The position numbers and the translations under genes are program-made. A stretch of DNA of 6,770 nucleotides from B1SED10-16 sp046498365 (lineage in GTDB: Bacteria > Desulfobacterota > Desulfobacteria > Desulfobacterales > Desulfosalsimonadaceae), in assembly GCA_046498365.1 (NCBI GenBank), contig JAWOAV010000007.1, positions 1 to 6,770 of the forward strand, written 5' to 3'. A model generated the notes under the pieces. The model saw only the letters and a list, made by a program, of their open reading frames with translations, was not told the origin of the DNA and ran no database searches. This document shows positions 1 through 6,662 of this stretch, in pieces (the first letter of the stretch is position 1; each line of letters starts with the position of its first letter).

Positions 1-315
1 AATTCAACATTTACAAGAGATGGAAGCCCAATAAAAAAAGAGCAGTTTGTTGTTTATGCAAATACAATAAACAATGTATCTGTTGTAAATTCCACAAACA
101 GCTCTAATTTCATAACAGGAATTTTGTGGGATTCTTCTGATTCAAATCCTGGTGAGTTTAATGCATCGCAGGATATAGTTTTTGTATCAAAAATAAATCC
201 AAACAAGCAGGGGGAATATGGAATTTATAATTATGAAATGAGAATACCCTCTGAGCTTAAAAAATACATTTCATTAGATTTAACCTCTGTAGCCTTGTAT
301 GTAGAACTAAAATGA
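1..315 (+). CDS. 3' end of an Asn/Ser/Thr-rich protein of unknown function (5' truncated)
   Basis: The frame is open from the first base to a TGA at 313-315, giving 104 visible residues; the true start lies outside the window. I do not recognise the family. The visible part is rich in Asn, Ser and Thr (for example VVNSTNSSNFITGILWDSSD at visible residues 28-47) and has alternating hydrophobic stretches such as DIVFVSKI and the C-terminal SVALYVELK, which fits a beta-rich extracytoplasmic domain. No membrane segment or catalytic motif is visible. Six of nine isoleucines are ATA and GC is about 31%, unlike the ATP synthase genes to the right. The stop overlaps the next start (ATGA, 312-315), so the two genes are probably co-transcribed and translationally coupled. 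The style recalls surface proteins of low-GC, small-genome archaea; this is unverified. Confidence 0.6.
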   Translation, partial: NSTFTRDGSPIKKEQFVVYANTINNVSVVNSTNSSNFITGILWDSSDSNPGEFNASQDIVFVSKINPNKQGEYGIYNYEMRIPSELKKYISLDLTSVALYVELK

Positions 316-539
316 TTAAAAAAATAATTTCAAGAAGCTATAAAAAATACTTTATGTTTATAGTAGTTTTAATTGCATCAATTATTATTTTATCAACCTT
401 GGTTATTGCTCCTCCTCCTGAGCCGCACAACATAGAGGGAAGGGTTTTTTATTCAGATGGAAGCGGAGCAGACAATGATAAAAAGATTGACGGGCCTGCA
501 ACGGTGTTGTTGCTTGTCGATAACGGCCGGGCATTATGA
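312..539 (+). CDS. Membrane-anchored small protein of unknown function, probably broken or chimeric after residue 56
   Basis: The ATG at 312 overlaps the preceding stop in an ATGA, and the frame runs 75 codons to a TGA at 537-539. Residues 1-12 are basic (three Lys-Lys pairs and an Arg). Residues 13-33 form one strongly hydrophobic helix, either an uncleaved signal anchor or a signal peptide. Residues 34-40 are APPPEPHN-like linker, and residues 41-55 (IEGRVFYSDGSGADN) resemble the first strands of a carboxypeptidase-regulatory-like or Ig-like sandwich, which normally needs 70 or more further residues. From about residue 56 (base 477) the composition changes, and the tail GPATVLLLVDNGRAL no longer fits such a domain. 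The frame therefore probably crosses a join and its last 20 residues may be spurious. The N-terminal half is credible as a real gene start, but the stop position is doubtful. Confidence 0.45.
   Translation: MIKKIISRSYKKYFMFIVVLIASIIILSTLVIAPPPEPHNIEGRVFYSDGSGADNDKKIDGPATVLLLVDNGRAL
475..492. other. Probable composition join between low-GC left flank and ATP synthase region
   Basis: Hand counts give about 31% GC for 1-480, then about 50% for 481-540 and 47% for 541-600. The change falls inside the open frame of the small membrane protein, at about residues 55-60, where its domain-like sequence stops making sense. No direct repeat, inverted repeat or transposase end marks the point, so a simple insertion-sequence boundary is not supported. 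An assembly chimera is the simplest reading; a deletion or transfer junction is the alternative. The exact base cannot be fixed from sequence alone. Confidence 0.5.
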
Positions 540-653
540 ATCCATACCCGGAGAAGGTGGGGGGTTAACAGGGTTATGGATAATTGCTGAAACTGCAAAA
601 AATATTTTGACAAATTATCGTATTTGGTGCTAAGGGTTTTTGCTTAAATCAAA
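540..653. other. Non-coding leader upstream of the ATP synthase operon
   Basis: No frame in this stretch gives a convincing product. The first part (about 490-575) is GC-richer and may be the tail of whatever gene really precedes the operon. It includes a CCGGG/CCCGG inverted repeat (527-531 with 547-551, 15-base loop) that lacks a following U tract, so I do not call it a terminator. From about 596 it turns AT-rich (about 25% GC in 601-660), as expected near a promoter. A perfect TTGACA lies at 607-612, but the best -10 at usable spacing (GCTAAG, 629-634) matches only 3 of 6 positions. Confidence 0.5.
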
Positions 654-681
654 ATGAAATGTATTTATCTAAAAATATAAT
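654..681 (+). promoter_or_regulatory. Candidate sigma70-type promoter of the atp operon
   Basis: A perfect -10 hexamer TATAAT lies at 676-681. Sixteen bases upstream is ATGAAA (654-659), matching the -35 consensus TTGACA at 4 of 6 positions. The surrounding DNA is very AT-rich. Transcription would begin near base 688, leaving a leader of about 20 bases that still contains the ribosome binding site at 696-700. A second, weaker possibility uses TTGACA at 607-612. A consensus match in AT-rich DNA can arise by chance, so this is a candidate only. Confidence 0.4.
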
Positions 682-695
682 GTGGATTGTGATGC

Positions 696-700
696 GGAGG
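696..700 (+). promoter_or_regulatory. Ribosome binding site that fixes the b' start
   Basis: GGAGG sits 8 bases before the ATG at 709. An in-frame GTG at 682 would add nine residues, but it has no such site before it, and it overlaps the predicted -10 to transcription-start region. The ATG at 709 also gives the expected short N-terminus before the membrane helix. Confidence 0.8.
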
Positions 701-708
701 TTGACAGA

Positions 709-1134
709 ATGATCAAACTTGATTGGACGATTTTCATCCAGATGGTCAATTTCATTATCCTAATCTGGGCCTTGAATTACGTGGCATACCGCCCCATTCG
801 CGGCATTATCGCCAAGCGAAGGGAAAAAGTCGAAGGACTGGAAAACGGTATTGACCGCTTTGAAAGCGACGCCATGGAAAAAGCCGCTGCCATTGAGGCC
901 GGGATCAAGGAAGCCAGGGAAAAAGGATTTAAAATGAAAGAAGCCATGGCGGAAGAGGCCCGGCAGGAAGAACAGCAGATGCTTGAAAGGATCAATAAGC
1001 AGGCAAGGCAGGATTTGGAGGAAATCCGAAGCAGGGTCGCCCGTGAAACGGATGAGGTCCGACAATCCCTGCAGTCTCAAATCGAATTTTTTGCCAATGA
1101 AATCAGCAAAAAAATGATCGGGAGGACCGTCTAA
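709..1134 (+). CDS. atpX: F-type ATP synthase subunit b' (second stator b-type subunit)
   Basis: This is one of two b-type subunits of the peripheral stalk, which stops the alpha3beta3 head from turning with the rotor. The 141-residue protein has a very short N-terminus (MIKLDW), one membrane helix at about residues 6-28, the YRPI motif just after it (27-30) and then a long charged helix rich in Glu, Lys, Arg and Ala to the end (about 36-138). That layout is standard for b/b' subunits. It is followed one base later by a second b-type gene. Such b'/b pairs are known in photosynthetic bacteria, cyanobacteria and delta-proteobacteria, where they form a heterodimer. The start at 709 is supported by GGAGG at 696-700. 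The symbol varies between genomes (atpX, atpF2, or atpG in some). Which of the two is b and which b' is assigned by gene order and length. Confidence 0.9.
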   Translation: MIKLDWTIFIQMVNFIILIWALNYVAYRPIRGIIAKRREKVEGLENGIDRFESDAMEKAAAIEAGIKEAREKGFKMKEAMAEEARQEEQQMLERINKQARQDLEEIRSRVARETDEVRQSLQSQIEFFANEISKKMIGRTV

Positions 1135-1135
1135 A

Positions 1136-1702
1136 ATGAAAAATAAAACCATTTCCCACGCCGGCCTCCTCTTTATCGTTTTTGCATCTTTTTTTGTCTT
1201 ATCGGCGCCCGCATACGCCGCAGAGGGCTGGCAAAGCACCGATACTTATCGCATTATCAATTTTACCGCCCTTGTATTGATTCTGTTTTTTATCCTTCGC
1301 AAACCGGTTGCCAACTTCTTTTCGGACAGGATCCGATCCATCAAAGAACAGCTCGAGGATCTTGAAAAGCAGAAATCCGAAGCCGAAAGAAAGCTGGCCG
1401 TCTACAATGAGAAGCTTTCCGCCCTGGATGCGGAGGCGGAAAAAATTATCAGCCAGTATCAGCGACAGGGAGAAGAAACACGGGACAACATTTTAAAACA
1501 GGCCGAAGCCGCAGCCGCCAAGATGGAAGATCAGGCCCGCAAAACCATCGCCTACGAATTCGCACAGGCAAAACTGAAACTGGAAACAGAGCTTTTCGAC
1601 AGTGCGGTTGAAAAAGCGGAAGCCCGCATGAAGAGCCTTATTACCGACGATGACCATGACCGACTTGTTAAAGAATATATAGATAAGGTGGTGACAAAGT
1701 GA
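1136..1702 (+). CDS. atpF: F-type ATP synthase subunit b, with signal-peptide-like leader
   Basis: This is the second stator stalk subunit, partner of b'. The 188-residue protein begins with a signal-like leader: basic residues 2-4, a hydrophobic core at about 10-24, and a possible signal peptidase site after A28 (AYA, then AEGW). The anchoring helix follows at about 38-54 (INFTALVLILFFILRKPV), ending in the conserved Arg-Lys-Pro. Residues 62-170 are an Ala/Glu/Lys-rich coiled coil. The C-terminus (about 155-188) would bind delta. GGGAGG at 1120-1125 serves the ATG at 1136. The stop TGA (1700-1702) overlaps the next start in a GTGA. Leader-bearing b subunits are, as I recall, common in delta-proteobacteria, so the leader supports that placement. 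Whether it is actually cleaved cannot be told from sequence. Confidence 0.93.
   Translation: MKNKTISHAGLLFIVFASFFVLSAPAYAAEGWQSTDTYRIINFTALVLILFFILRKPVANFFSDRIRSIKEQLEDLEKQKSEAERKLAVYNEKLSALDAEAEKIISQYQRQGEETRDNILKQAEAAAAKMEDQARKTIAYEFAQAKLKLETELFDSAVEKAEARMKSLITDDDHDRLVKEYIDKVVTK
1685..1693 (+). promoter_or_regulatory. Ribosome binding site supporting the GTG start of atpH
   Basis: AAGGTGGTG differs by one base from the ideal AAGGAGGTG and sits 5 bases before the GTG at 1699. No ATG lies in frame nearby, and translation from this GTG gives the conserved delta-subunit beginning (MRSSVIARRYAKAL). Together these support a non-ATG start. Confidence 0.75.
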
Positions 1703-2250
1703 GAAGTTCCGTAATAGCCAGGAGATACGCAAAGGCCTTGATTCTGATCGGGAAAGAAGACGGCCAGGTGGAAAAATACAGGGAGGAGATGGAAGGTGTG
1801 GTTGCACTGCTCAACCAGAATCCCGATTTTGAGCAGACCATTGGCAATCCCCTGTTTGATTCCACCAAGCGAAAGAAGCTTTTTACAACCGTGTTGGATT
1901 CGCTTGATATTTCTCAAGTCATGAAAGCCTACCTGAATTTGATCTTTTCCAAGCAGCGTTTCAACCAGATTCGTGCCGTGAGCGATTATTACAACAAGCT
2001 GGCGGACGAACTGCAGGGAATCGTAAGGGCGGATCTTGTTTCCGCAACGGAACTCTCATCGGATACATACGATCAGATTCGCCAGGCGCTTGCATCGATG
2101 ACCGGGAAGGATGTCGTTCTCGAAACAAGCCAGGACCCGGAAATCATCGGTGGAATTGTTACAAAGATCGGGGATCTTGTGTTGGATGGCAGCATTAAAA
2201 CACAATTAAAAAATATGCGTGAATCTTTAAAAAGGGGTGAGAGTGTCTAA
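1699..2250 (+). CDS. atpH: F-type ATP synthase subunit delta (OSCP homologue)
   Basis: Delta sits on top of the alpha3beta3 head and joins it to the b/b' stalk. The 183-residue length is normal for bacterial delta. Residues 1-105 are the helical N-terminal domain, starting with the typical VIARRYAKAL. Residues 146-175 hold the family's C-terminal block (DPEIIGGIVTKIGDLVLDGS, then IKTQLKNMRESL). The start is a GTG overlapping the atpF stop by four bases, and the stop TAA shares one base with the atpA ATG (TAATG, 2248-2252). Both overlaps suggest translational coupling, which would help balance one delta against three alpha. I see no anomaly. Confidence 0.95.
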   Translation: MRSSVIARRYAKALILIGKEDGQVEKYREEMEGVVALLNQNPDFEQTIGNPLFDSTKRKKLFTTVLDSLDISQVMKAYLNLIFSKQRFNQIRAVSDYYNKLADELQGIVRADLVSATELSSDTYDQIRQALASMTGKDVVLETSQDPEIIGGIVTKIGDLVLDGSIKTQLKNMRESLKRGESV

Positions 2251-3764
2251 TGGAAATAAAAGCCGAAGAAATCAGCGAGATTATCAAGCAGCAGATTCAG
2301 GAGTTCGACAAGAAGGTCGAGCTGAGTGAAACCGGAATCGTCTTGTCGGCCGGCGATGGTATCGCCCGGGTGTATGGCCTTGAAAAAGTTATGGCGCTGG
2401 AACTCGTGGAGTTTTCCAACGGTGTGCTCGGTCTTGCCATGAACCTTGAAGAAGACAATGTCGGTGTCGCGATTATGGGGGATGACACCGATATCAAGGA
2501 AGGCGATATTGTCAAGCGTACCGGTCGTATCGCCCAGGTACCGGTTGGTGATGCCGTTCTCGGCAGGGTGCTCTCATCGGTGGGGGAACCCCTCGACGGC
2601 AAAGGCCCGGTTGAGGCCAGCGAAACAAGGCGGATCGAAATGGTGGCGCCCGGTGTTATCGCAAGGAAATCCGTCCATGAGCCCTTGTATACGGGGTTGA
2701 AGGCCATTGACGCCATGACCCCTGTTGGTCGCGGACAGCGCGAACTGATCATCGGCGACCGGCAGATCGGGAAAACCGCCGTTGCCATTGACGCCATCCT
2801 GAGCCAGAAAGGGCGCGACGTCTACTGTATTTACGTTGCCACCGGGCAAAAAAGGTCCACCGTTGCCCAGGTGGTCGCTGTTCTGGAAAAGCATGGCGCG
2901 ATGGAATATACGACCGTTATTTCCGCCACGGCGAGTGACCCGGCCACATTGCAGTACATTTCGCCGTACGCAGGATGCGCCATCGGCGAGTATTTCCGCG
3001 ACAACGGCAAACACGCACTGATCATCTACGACGACTTGTCCAAGCAGGCGGTCGCCTATCGCCAGGTATCCCTGCTGATGCGCCGTCCGCCCGGCCGTGA
3101 AGCCTTCCCTGGTGATATTTTCTACAACCATTCGCGCCTGCTGGAACGTGCCGCAAAACTCAATGATGAACTCGGCGCCGGCTCACTTACCGCGCTGCCC
3201 ATTATCGAGACCCAGGCCGGCGACGTTTCCGCATACATTCCGACCAACGTTATATCCATTACGGACGGTCAGATTTACCTGGAGCCCGGGCTTTTCTTTG
3301 CAGGCGTACGGCCGGCCATCAACGTCGGTTTGTCCGTATCCCGCGTCGGCGGCGCAGCACAGGAAAAAGCCATGAAGCAGGTGGCCGGCACGTTGCGCCT
3401 TGATTTGGCCCAATACCGAGAACTTGAGTCTTTTGCCGCATTCGGTTCCGACCTTGATGCATCAACGCAGAAACAGCTTATCCGGGGTGAGCGGCTCGTT
3501 GAAATCCTGAAACAGCCACAATACCAGCCGTTGCCGCTTGAAAAGCAGGTCGTGATCATTTACGCCGGCACCAAGGGGTTTCTTGACAAGCTCCAGACGA
3601 ACGTACTGGCAAAATACGAAAGCGGCCTGTATCAATTCGTCGAGTCCCGTTATCCGGAGATTTTTTCGGAAATCGCCGAGAAACGTGCGATCAGCGATGA
3701 GCTCGACGAGAAAATGCAGAAGGCATTCACGGAATACGGCGAAGAATTCAAGGACACGATCTAG
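2250..3764 (+). CDS. atpA: F-type ATP synthase subunit alpha
   Basis: Alpha is the non-catalytic nucleotide-binding subunit of the alpha3beta3 hexamer. The 504-residue length is typical. In order: an N-terminal helix that binds delta (about 1-25); the beta-barrel domain (about 26-95); the P-loop GDRQIGKT at 169-176; the Walker B strand HALIIYDD ending at D261-D262; the alpha/beta signature PAINVGLSVS at 355-364; and directly after it R365, equivalent to the arginine finger (Arg373 in E. coli) that reaches into the neighbouring beta site. The C-terminal helical domain ends with FTEYGEEF. AAGGGGTGA at 2232-2240 is the ribosome binding site. The gene ends in two consecutive TAG codons (3762-3767). 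Nothing is missing, so the subunit should be functional. Confidence 0.98.
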   Translation: MEIKAEEISEIIKQQIQEFDKKVELSETGIVLSAGDGIARVYGLEKVMALELVEFSNGVLGLAMNLEEDNVGVAIMGDDTDIKEGDIVKRTGRIAQVPVGDAVLGRVLSSVGEPLDGKGPVEASETRRIEMVAPGVIARKSVHEPLYTGLKAIDAMTPVGRGQRELIIGDRQIGKTAVAIDAILSQKGRDVYCIYVATGQKRSTVAQVVAVLEKHGAMEYTTVISATASDPATLQYISPYAGCAIGEYFRDNGKHALIIYDDLSKQAVAYRQVSLLMRRPPGREAFPGDIFYNHSRLLERAAKLNDELGAGSLTALPIIETQAGDVSAYIPTNVISITDGQIYLEPGLFFAGVRPAINVGLSVSRVGGAAQEKAMKQVAGTLRLDLAQYRELESFAAFGSDLDASTQKQLIRGERLVEILKQPQYQPLPLEKQVVIIYAGTKGFLDKLQTNVLAKYESGLYQFVESRYPEIFSEIAEKRAISDELDEKMQKAFTEYGEEFKDTI

Positions 3765-3824
3765 TAGCAACGGATCGTTCCTGCACGCCAATTGATGACA
3801 AAGCGTATAAAAGCGAGTGAATAT

Positions 3825-4721
3825 ATGGCATCGTTAAAAGAAATAAAATCCAAAATCTCAGGTGTCAAAAAGACCAAGCAGATTACCCGGGCCATGAACA
3901 TGGTAGCGGCCTCCAAATTGAGGGGGGCCCAGGGTGCGATGGACGCGTTTCGGCCGTATGCGGAAAAGTTTGCCGAAGTGCTCGGCAATATTGCCGATAA
4001 GACAACCGATGAAACCAGTCCATTGCTCATCCCGAAAGATGAAGTCAACAATGTTCATGTTGTCATGCTTACATCGGATCGCGGGTTATGCGGCGGTTTC
4101 AACAGCAACCTGATGGATAAGACCGAAGAAATCGTCGAGGACTTTCAACGCCGCGGCGTCAACGTTTCCTTGACCGCATTCGGCAAAAAGGGGCGCGATT
4201 GGGCCCGCAAGGAAAAACTGACCATTGCCGATCAGTACCTTGACGTTGTCGGAGGAAAATTCGGTTTCAACGTCGCCTCTTCTTTCGGCCAGAAGGCCAT
4301 CGAAGGGTTTCTGTTCGGGGATTATGATGAAGTGCATATCGTATATTCGGAATTCCGGAGCATGGCAAACCAGATTCCGGTGGTAAAACAGCTTTTGCCG
4401 ATCGTTGCAATTGAAAAGCCGGAAGAAACGGAAACCGCGGCTGAAGATTCCCGGTATTTACCGGAGCACATCTGCGAGCCATCTGCGGACGCCCTGCTCA
4501 ACACCATGCTCCCAAAGAGCATTTACATTCAGATCTATCATGCACTGCTCGAAACATCGACCAGTGAACATGCCGCCCGTATGCGCGCCATGGATAACGC
4601 AACCAAGGCATGCGACGATATGATTGAAAGCCTTACCCTTACCTATAACAAGGCCAGGCAGCAGTCAATTACGATGGAACTGATGGATATTGTCGGCGGG
4701 GCCGAAGCCCTGAGGGGATAA
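3825..4721 (+). CDS. atpG: F-type ATP synthase subunit gamma (central rotor shaft)
   Basis: Gamma is the asymmetric shaft that turns inside the hexamer and drives the catalytic cycle. From the ATG at 3825 the protein has 298 residues, within the usual 285-300. The N-terminal helix (MASLKEIKSKISGVKKTKQI, then TRAMNMVAASKLR) and the C-terminal helix form the coiled-coil shaft. The Rossmann-like middle contains SDRGLCGGFN at 84-93. The family signature near the end (ITMELMDIVGGAEA, 282-295) matches fully. Longer in-frame starts (TTG 3792, ATG 3795) would add 10-11 residues before the conserved MASLKEI and have no ribosome binding site. The 3825 start has only a weak one (GAGTGA, 3815-3820). It follows atpA after 60 bases, the largest gap in the operon. 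Residues 199-215 are an acidic surface stretch of a kind that varies in the family. Confidence 0.96.
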   Translation: MASLKEIKSKISGVKKTKQITRAMNMVAASKLRGAQGAMDAFRPYAEKFAEVLGNIADKTTDETSPLLIPKDEVNNVHVVMLTSDRGLCGGFNSNLMDKTEEIVEDFQRRGVNVSLTAFGKKGRDWARKEKLTIADQYLDVVGGKFGFNVASSFGQKAIEGFLFGDYDEVHIVYSEFRSMANQIPVVKQLLPIVAIEKPEETETAAEDSRYLPEHICEPSADALLNTMLPKSIYIQIYHALLETSTSEHAARMRAMDNATKACDDMIESLTLTYNKARQQSITMELMDIVGGAEALRG

Positions 4722-4765
4722 TTAACCAGGATTAAATTCTGTGTCTTTAAATAGGAGGTCTATTC

Positions 4766-6178
4766 ATGGCAGAAAATATTGGCAAAATAACGCAGGTAAT
4801 GGGGCCTGTGGTAGACGTCGAGTTTGAACAGGGCAACCTGCCGGAGATCAAAACGGCGCTGCTCATCTCCAACCCGACGATCAATGACGAAGAGGACAAC
4901 CTTGTCGTTGAAACCGCCCAGCATCTGGGCGATAATGTTGTAAGAACCATCGCAATGGACGTCACGGACGGTCTCGTTCGGGGCATGCCGGTCAAGGATA
5001 CCGGCAATCCGATCATGGTTCCGGTTGGCCATGCCGCACTGGGCAGGGTGTTGAACGTTATCGGAAAGCCCGTGGACGGCCTCGGCCCTGTTTCGCAGGA
5101 TATCCTTTCCCCCATCCACAGGCCTGCGCCGCTGCTGACAGACCAAGACGTTTCCGTCCAAGTGCTCGAAACGGGCGTTAAGGTGATCGACCTTCTGGTC
5201 CCGTTTCCAAGGGGCGGCAAAATGGGCCTTTTCGGCGGTGCGGGCGTTGGTAAAACCGTTATCATGATGGAAATGATCAACAATATCGCGATGCACCACG
5301 GCGGTATTTCCGTGTTCGCTGGTGTTGGCGAGCGGACCCGCGAAGGGAACGACCTGTACCATGAAATGAAGGACTCCGGCGTTCTTCCCAAAGCTGCGCT
5401 CGTTTACGGTCAGATGACAGAGCCGCCCGGCGCGCGCGCCCGCGTCGCTTTGTCCGCCCTGACCAGCGCTGAATACTTCCGTGATCAGGAAGGCCAGGAT
5501 GTGCTGCTGTTTATTGACAACATTTTCCGCTTTACCCAGGCCGGTCAGGAAGTCTCTTCACTGCTTGGACGCATGCCGTCTGCGGTCGGCTATCAGCCGA
5601 CGCTTGCGGTGGAACTCGGTGATCTCCAGGAAAGAATTACATCCACCCAGGCCGGGTCCATCACTGCCGTTCAGTGCGTCTACGTGCCTGCAGATGACTT
5701 GACCGACCCGGCTCCGGCGACCACGTTCGCACACCTTGACGGAACGGTTGTTCTTTCCCGGCAGATTGCAGAGCTCGGCATTTATCCGGCAGTGGACCCG
5801 CTCGACTCGACCTCCCGGATTCTTGATGCCAACTTTATCGGTGAAGAGCATTACGCAGTCGCCCGTGAAGTTCAGACCATTCTCCAGCGGTACAAGGATC
5901 TCCAGGATATTATCGCCATTCTGGGTATGGAAGAGCTATCCGACGAAGACAAGGTCACGGTTTCCAGGGCAAGGAAGATTCAGCGTTTTCTTTCCCAGCC
6001 CTTCCACGTGGCGGAGACGTTTACAGGCCTTGCCGGCGCCTTTGTCAAGATCGATGACACGATCCGCGGCTTTAAGGAAATCTGTGACGGCAAACATGAT
6101 GATCTGCCCGAGCAGGCGTTCTACATGGTCGGCACGATCGAGGAAGCAGCCGAAAAAGCACAGAAAATGGCGGCATAA
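4766..6178 (+). CDS. atpD: F-type ATP synthase subunit beta (catalytic)
   Basis: Beta carries the three catalytic sites that make ATP from ADP and phosphate as gamma turns. The 470-residue length is normal. Visible elements: N-terminal barrel (IGKITQVMGPVVDVEF, 5-20); P-loop GGAGVGKT at 157-164 with catalytic-site K163 and T164; GER at 188-190 with E189 matching the general-base glutamate (E181 in E. coli); Walker B VLLFIDNIFR with D251; the signature PAVDPLDSTS at 341-350; and the lever loop that contacts gamma, EELSDED at 389-395, a conservative variant of DELSEED. The C-terminal part (RARKIQRFLSQPF, 401-413) is canonical. AGGAGGT at 4753-4759 is the strongest ribosome binding site in the operon, 6 bases from the ATG. 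The gene follows gamma after 44 bases. Confidence 0.98.
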   Translation: MAENIGKITQVMGPVVDVEFEQGNLPEIKTALLISNPTINDEEDNLVVETAQHLGDNVVRTIAMDVTDGLVRGMPVKDTGNPIMVPVGHAALGRVLNVIGKPVDGLGPVSQDILSPIHRPAPLLTDQDVSVQVLETGVKVIDLLVPFPRGGKMGLFGGAGVGKTVIMMEMINNIAMHHGGISVFAGVGERTREGNDLYHEMKDSGVLPKAALVYGQMTEPPGARARVALSALTSAEYFRDQEGQDVLLFIDNIFRFTQAGQEVSSLLGRMPSAVGYQPTLAVELGDLQERITSTQAGSITAVQCVYVPADDLTDPAPATTFAHLDGTVVLSRQIAELGIYPAVDPLDSTSRILDANFIGEEHYAVAREVQTILQRYKDLQDIIAILGMEELSDEDKVTVSRARKIQRFLSQPFHVAETFTGLAGAFVKIDDTIRGFKEICDGKHDDLPEQAFYMVGTIEEAAEKAQKMAA

Positions 6179-6196
6179 TATCGCGGGAGATGTAAA

Positions 6197-6610
6197 ATGG
6201 CTCAGCAGACGATTAAACTTGAAATTGTTACGCCTGAAAAATATGTGGTCAGTCAAGACGTCCGGATTGTCATGGCGCCCGGAACGGAAGGCGAGTTCGG
6301 TATTCTTCCGAATCATACGCCTTTTCTCAGTTCCCTTGAGACAGGACGGGTGCACTTCAGGGATTTGCAGGATATGGAGCATGTTGTTTTTATCAGCGGC
6401 GGTTTTTCCGAAGCCCTGCCGGATCGGGTGACCATCCTCGCGGAAACCGCTGAGATACGTGAAAAAATTGATATTGACCGGGCAAAAGCGGCATATGAAA
6501 GAGCGCGGGAACGGCTGGAATCCTCGGAAGAAGGCATTGACAAGGATCGTGCAAAGGCGGCGTTGGAACGGGCCACGGCGCGCATCAAGCTTGTTGAAAC
6601 AAAAGAATAG
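6197..6610 (+). CDS. atpC: F-type ATP synthase subunit epsilon
   Basis: Epsilon sits at the foot of the central stalk, links gamma to the c ring, and can inhibit ATP hydrolysis through its mobile C-terminal helices. The 137-residue protein has the N-terminal beta-sandwich (about 1-86), with the family motifs GEFGILPNHTP (32-42), ISGGFSE (66-72) and VTILAETAE (78-86). It also keeps the full C-terminal helical hairpin (about 91-135), so the regulatory arm is present. Each helix begins with I-D-x-D-R-A (91-96 and 114-119), matching the I/L-D-x-x-R-A motif described for ATP binding in Bacillus-type epsilon. GGGAGA at 6185-6190 is the ribosome binding site, and the gap from atpD is 18 bases. It is the last gene, followed by a terminator. 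Confidence 0.96.
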   Translation: MAQQTIKLEIVTPEKYVVSQDVRIVMAPGTEGEFGILPNHTPFLSSLETGRVHFRDLQDMEHVVFISGGFSEALPDRVTILAETAEIREKIDIDRAKAAYERARERLESSEEGIDKDRAKAALERATARIKLVETKE

Positions 6611-6662
6611 ACAGGTATTTCCACGCTTTTAGGCCGCATCGAAACACCATGAACGTTCAAAG

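Noticed and set aside
1..5. The window begins with AATTC, as would an EcoRI-cut clone end.
   Set aside because: Intact GAATTC sites remain inside the window (near 1557, 3745 and 4344), and a 5-base match at an edge is easily chance.
527..551. CCGGG/CCCGG inverted repeat as a terminator of an upstream gene.
   Set aside because: Only five pairs with a 15-base loop and no U tract after it.
574..583. TTATGGATAA resembles a DnaA box, and atp operons can lie near the replication origin in relatives.
   Set aside because: The best 9-base match has one mismatch, there is no cluster of further boxes, and no dnaA, gidB or par gene is visible.
682..708. Nine-residue N-terminal extension of b' from a GTG at 682.
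   Set aside because: It has no ribosome binding site, overlaps the promoter region and precedes a well-placed GGAGG with the ATG at 709.
3792..3824. Longer gamma subunit from TTG 3792 or ATG 3795.
   Set aside because: The extra residues precede the conserved MASLKEI start and no ribosome binding site lies upstream.
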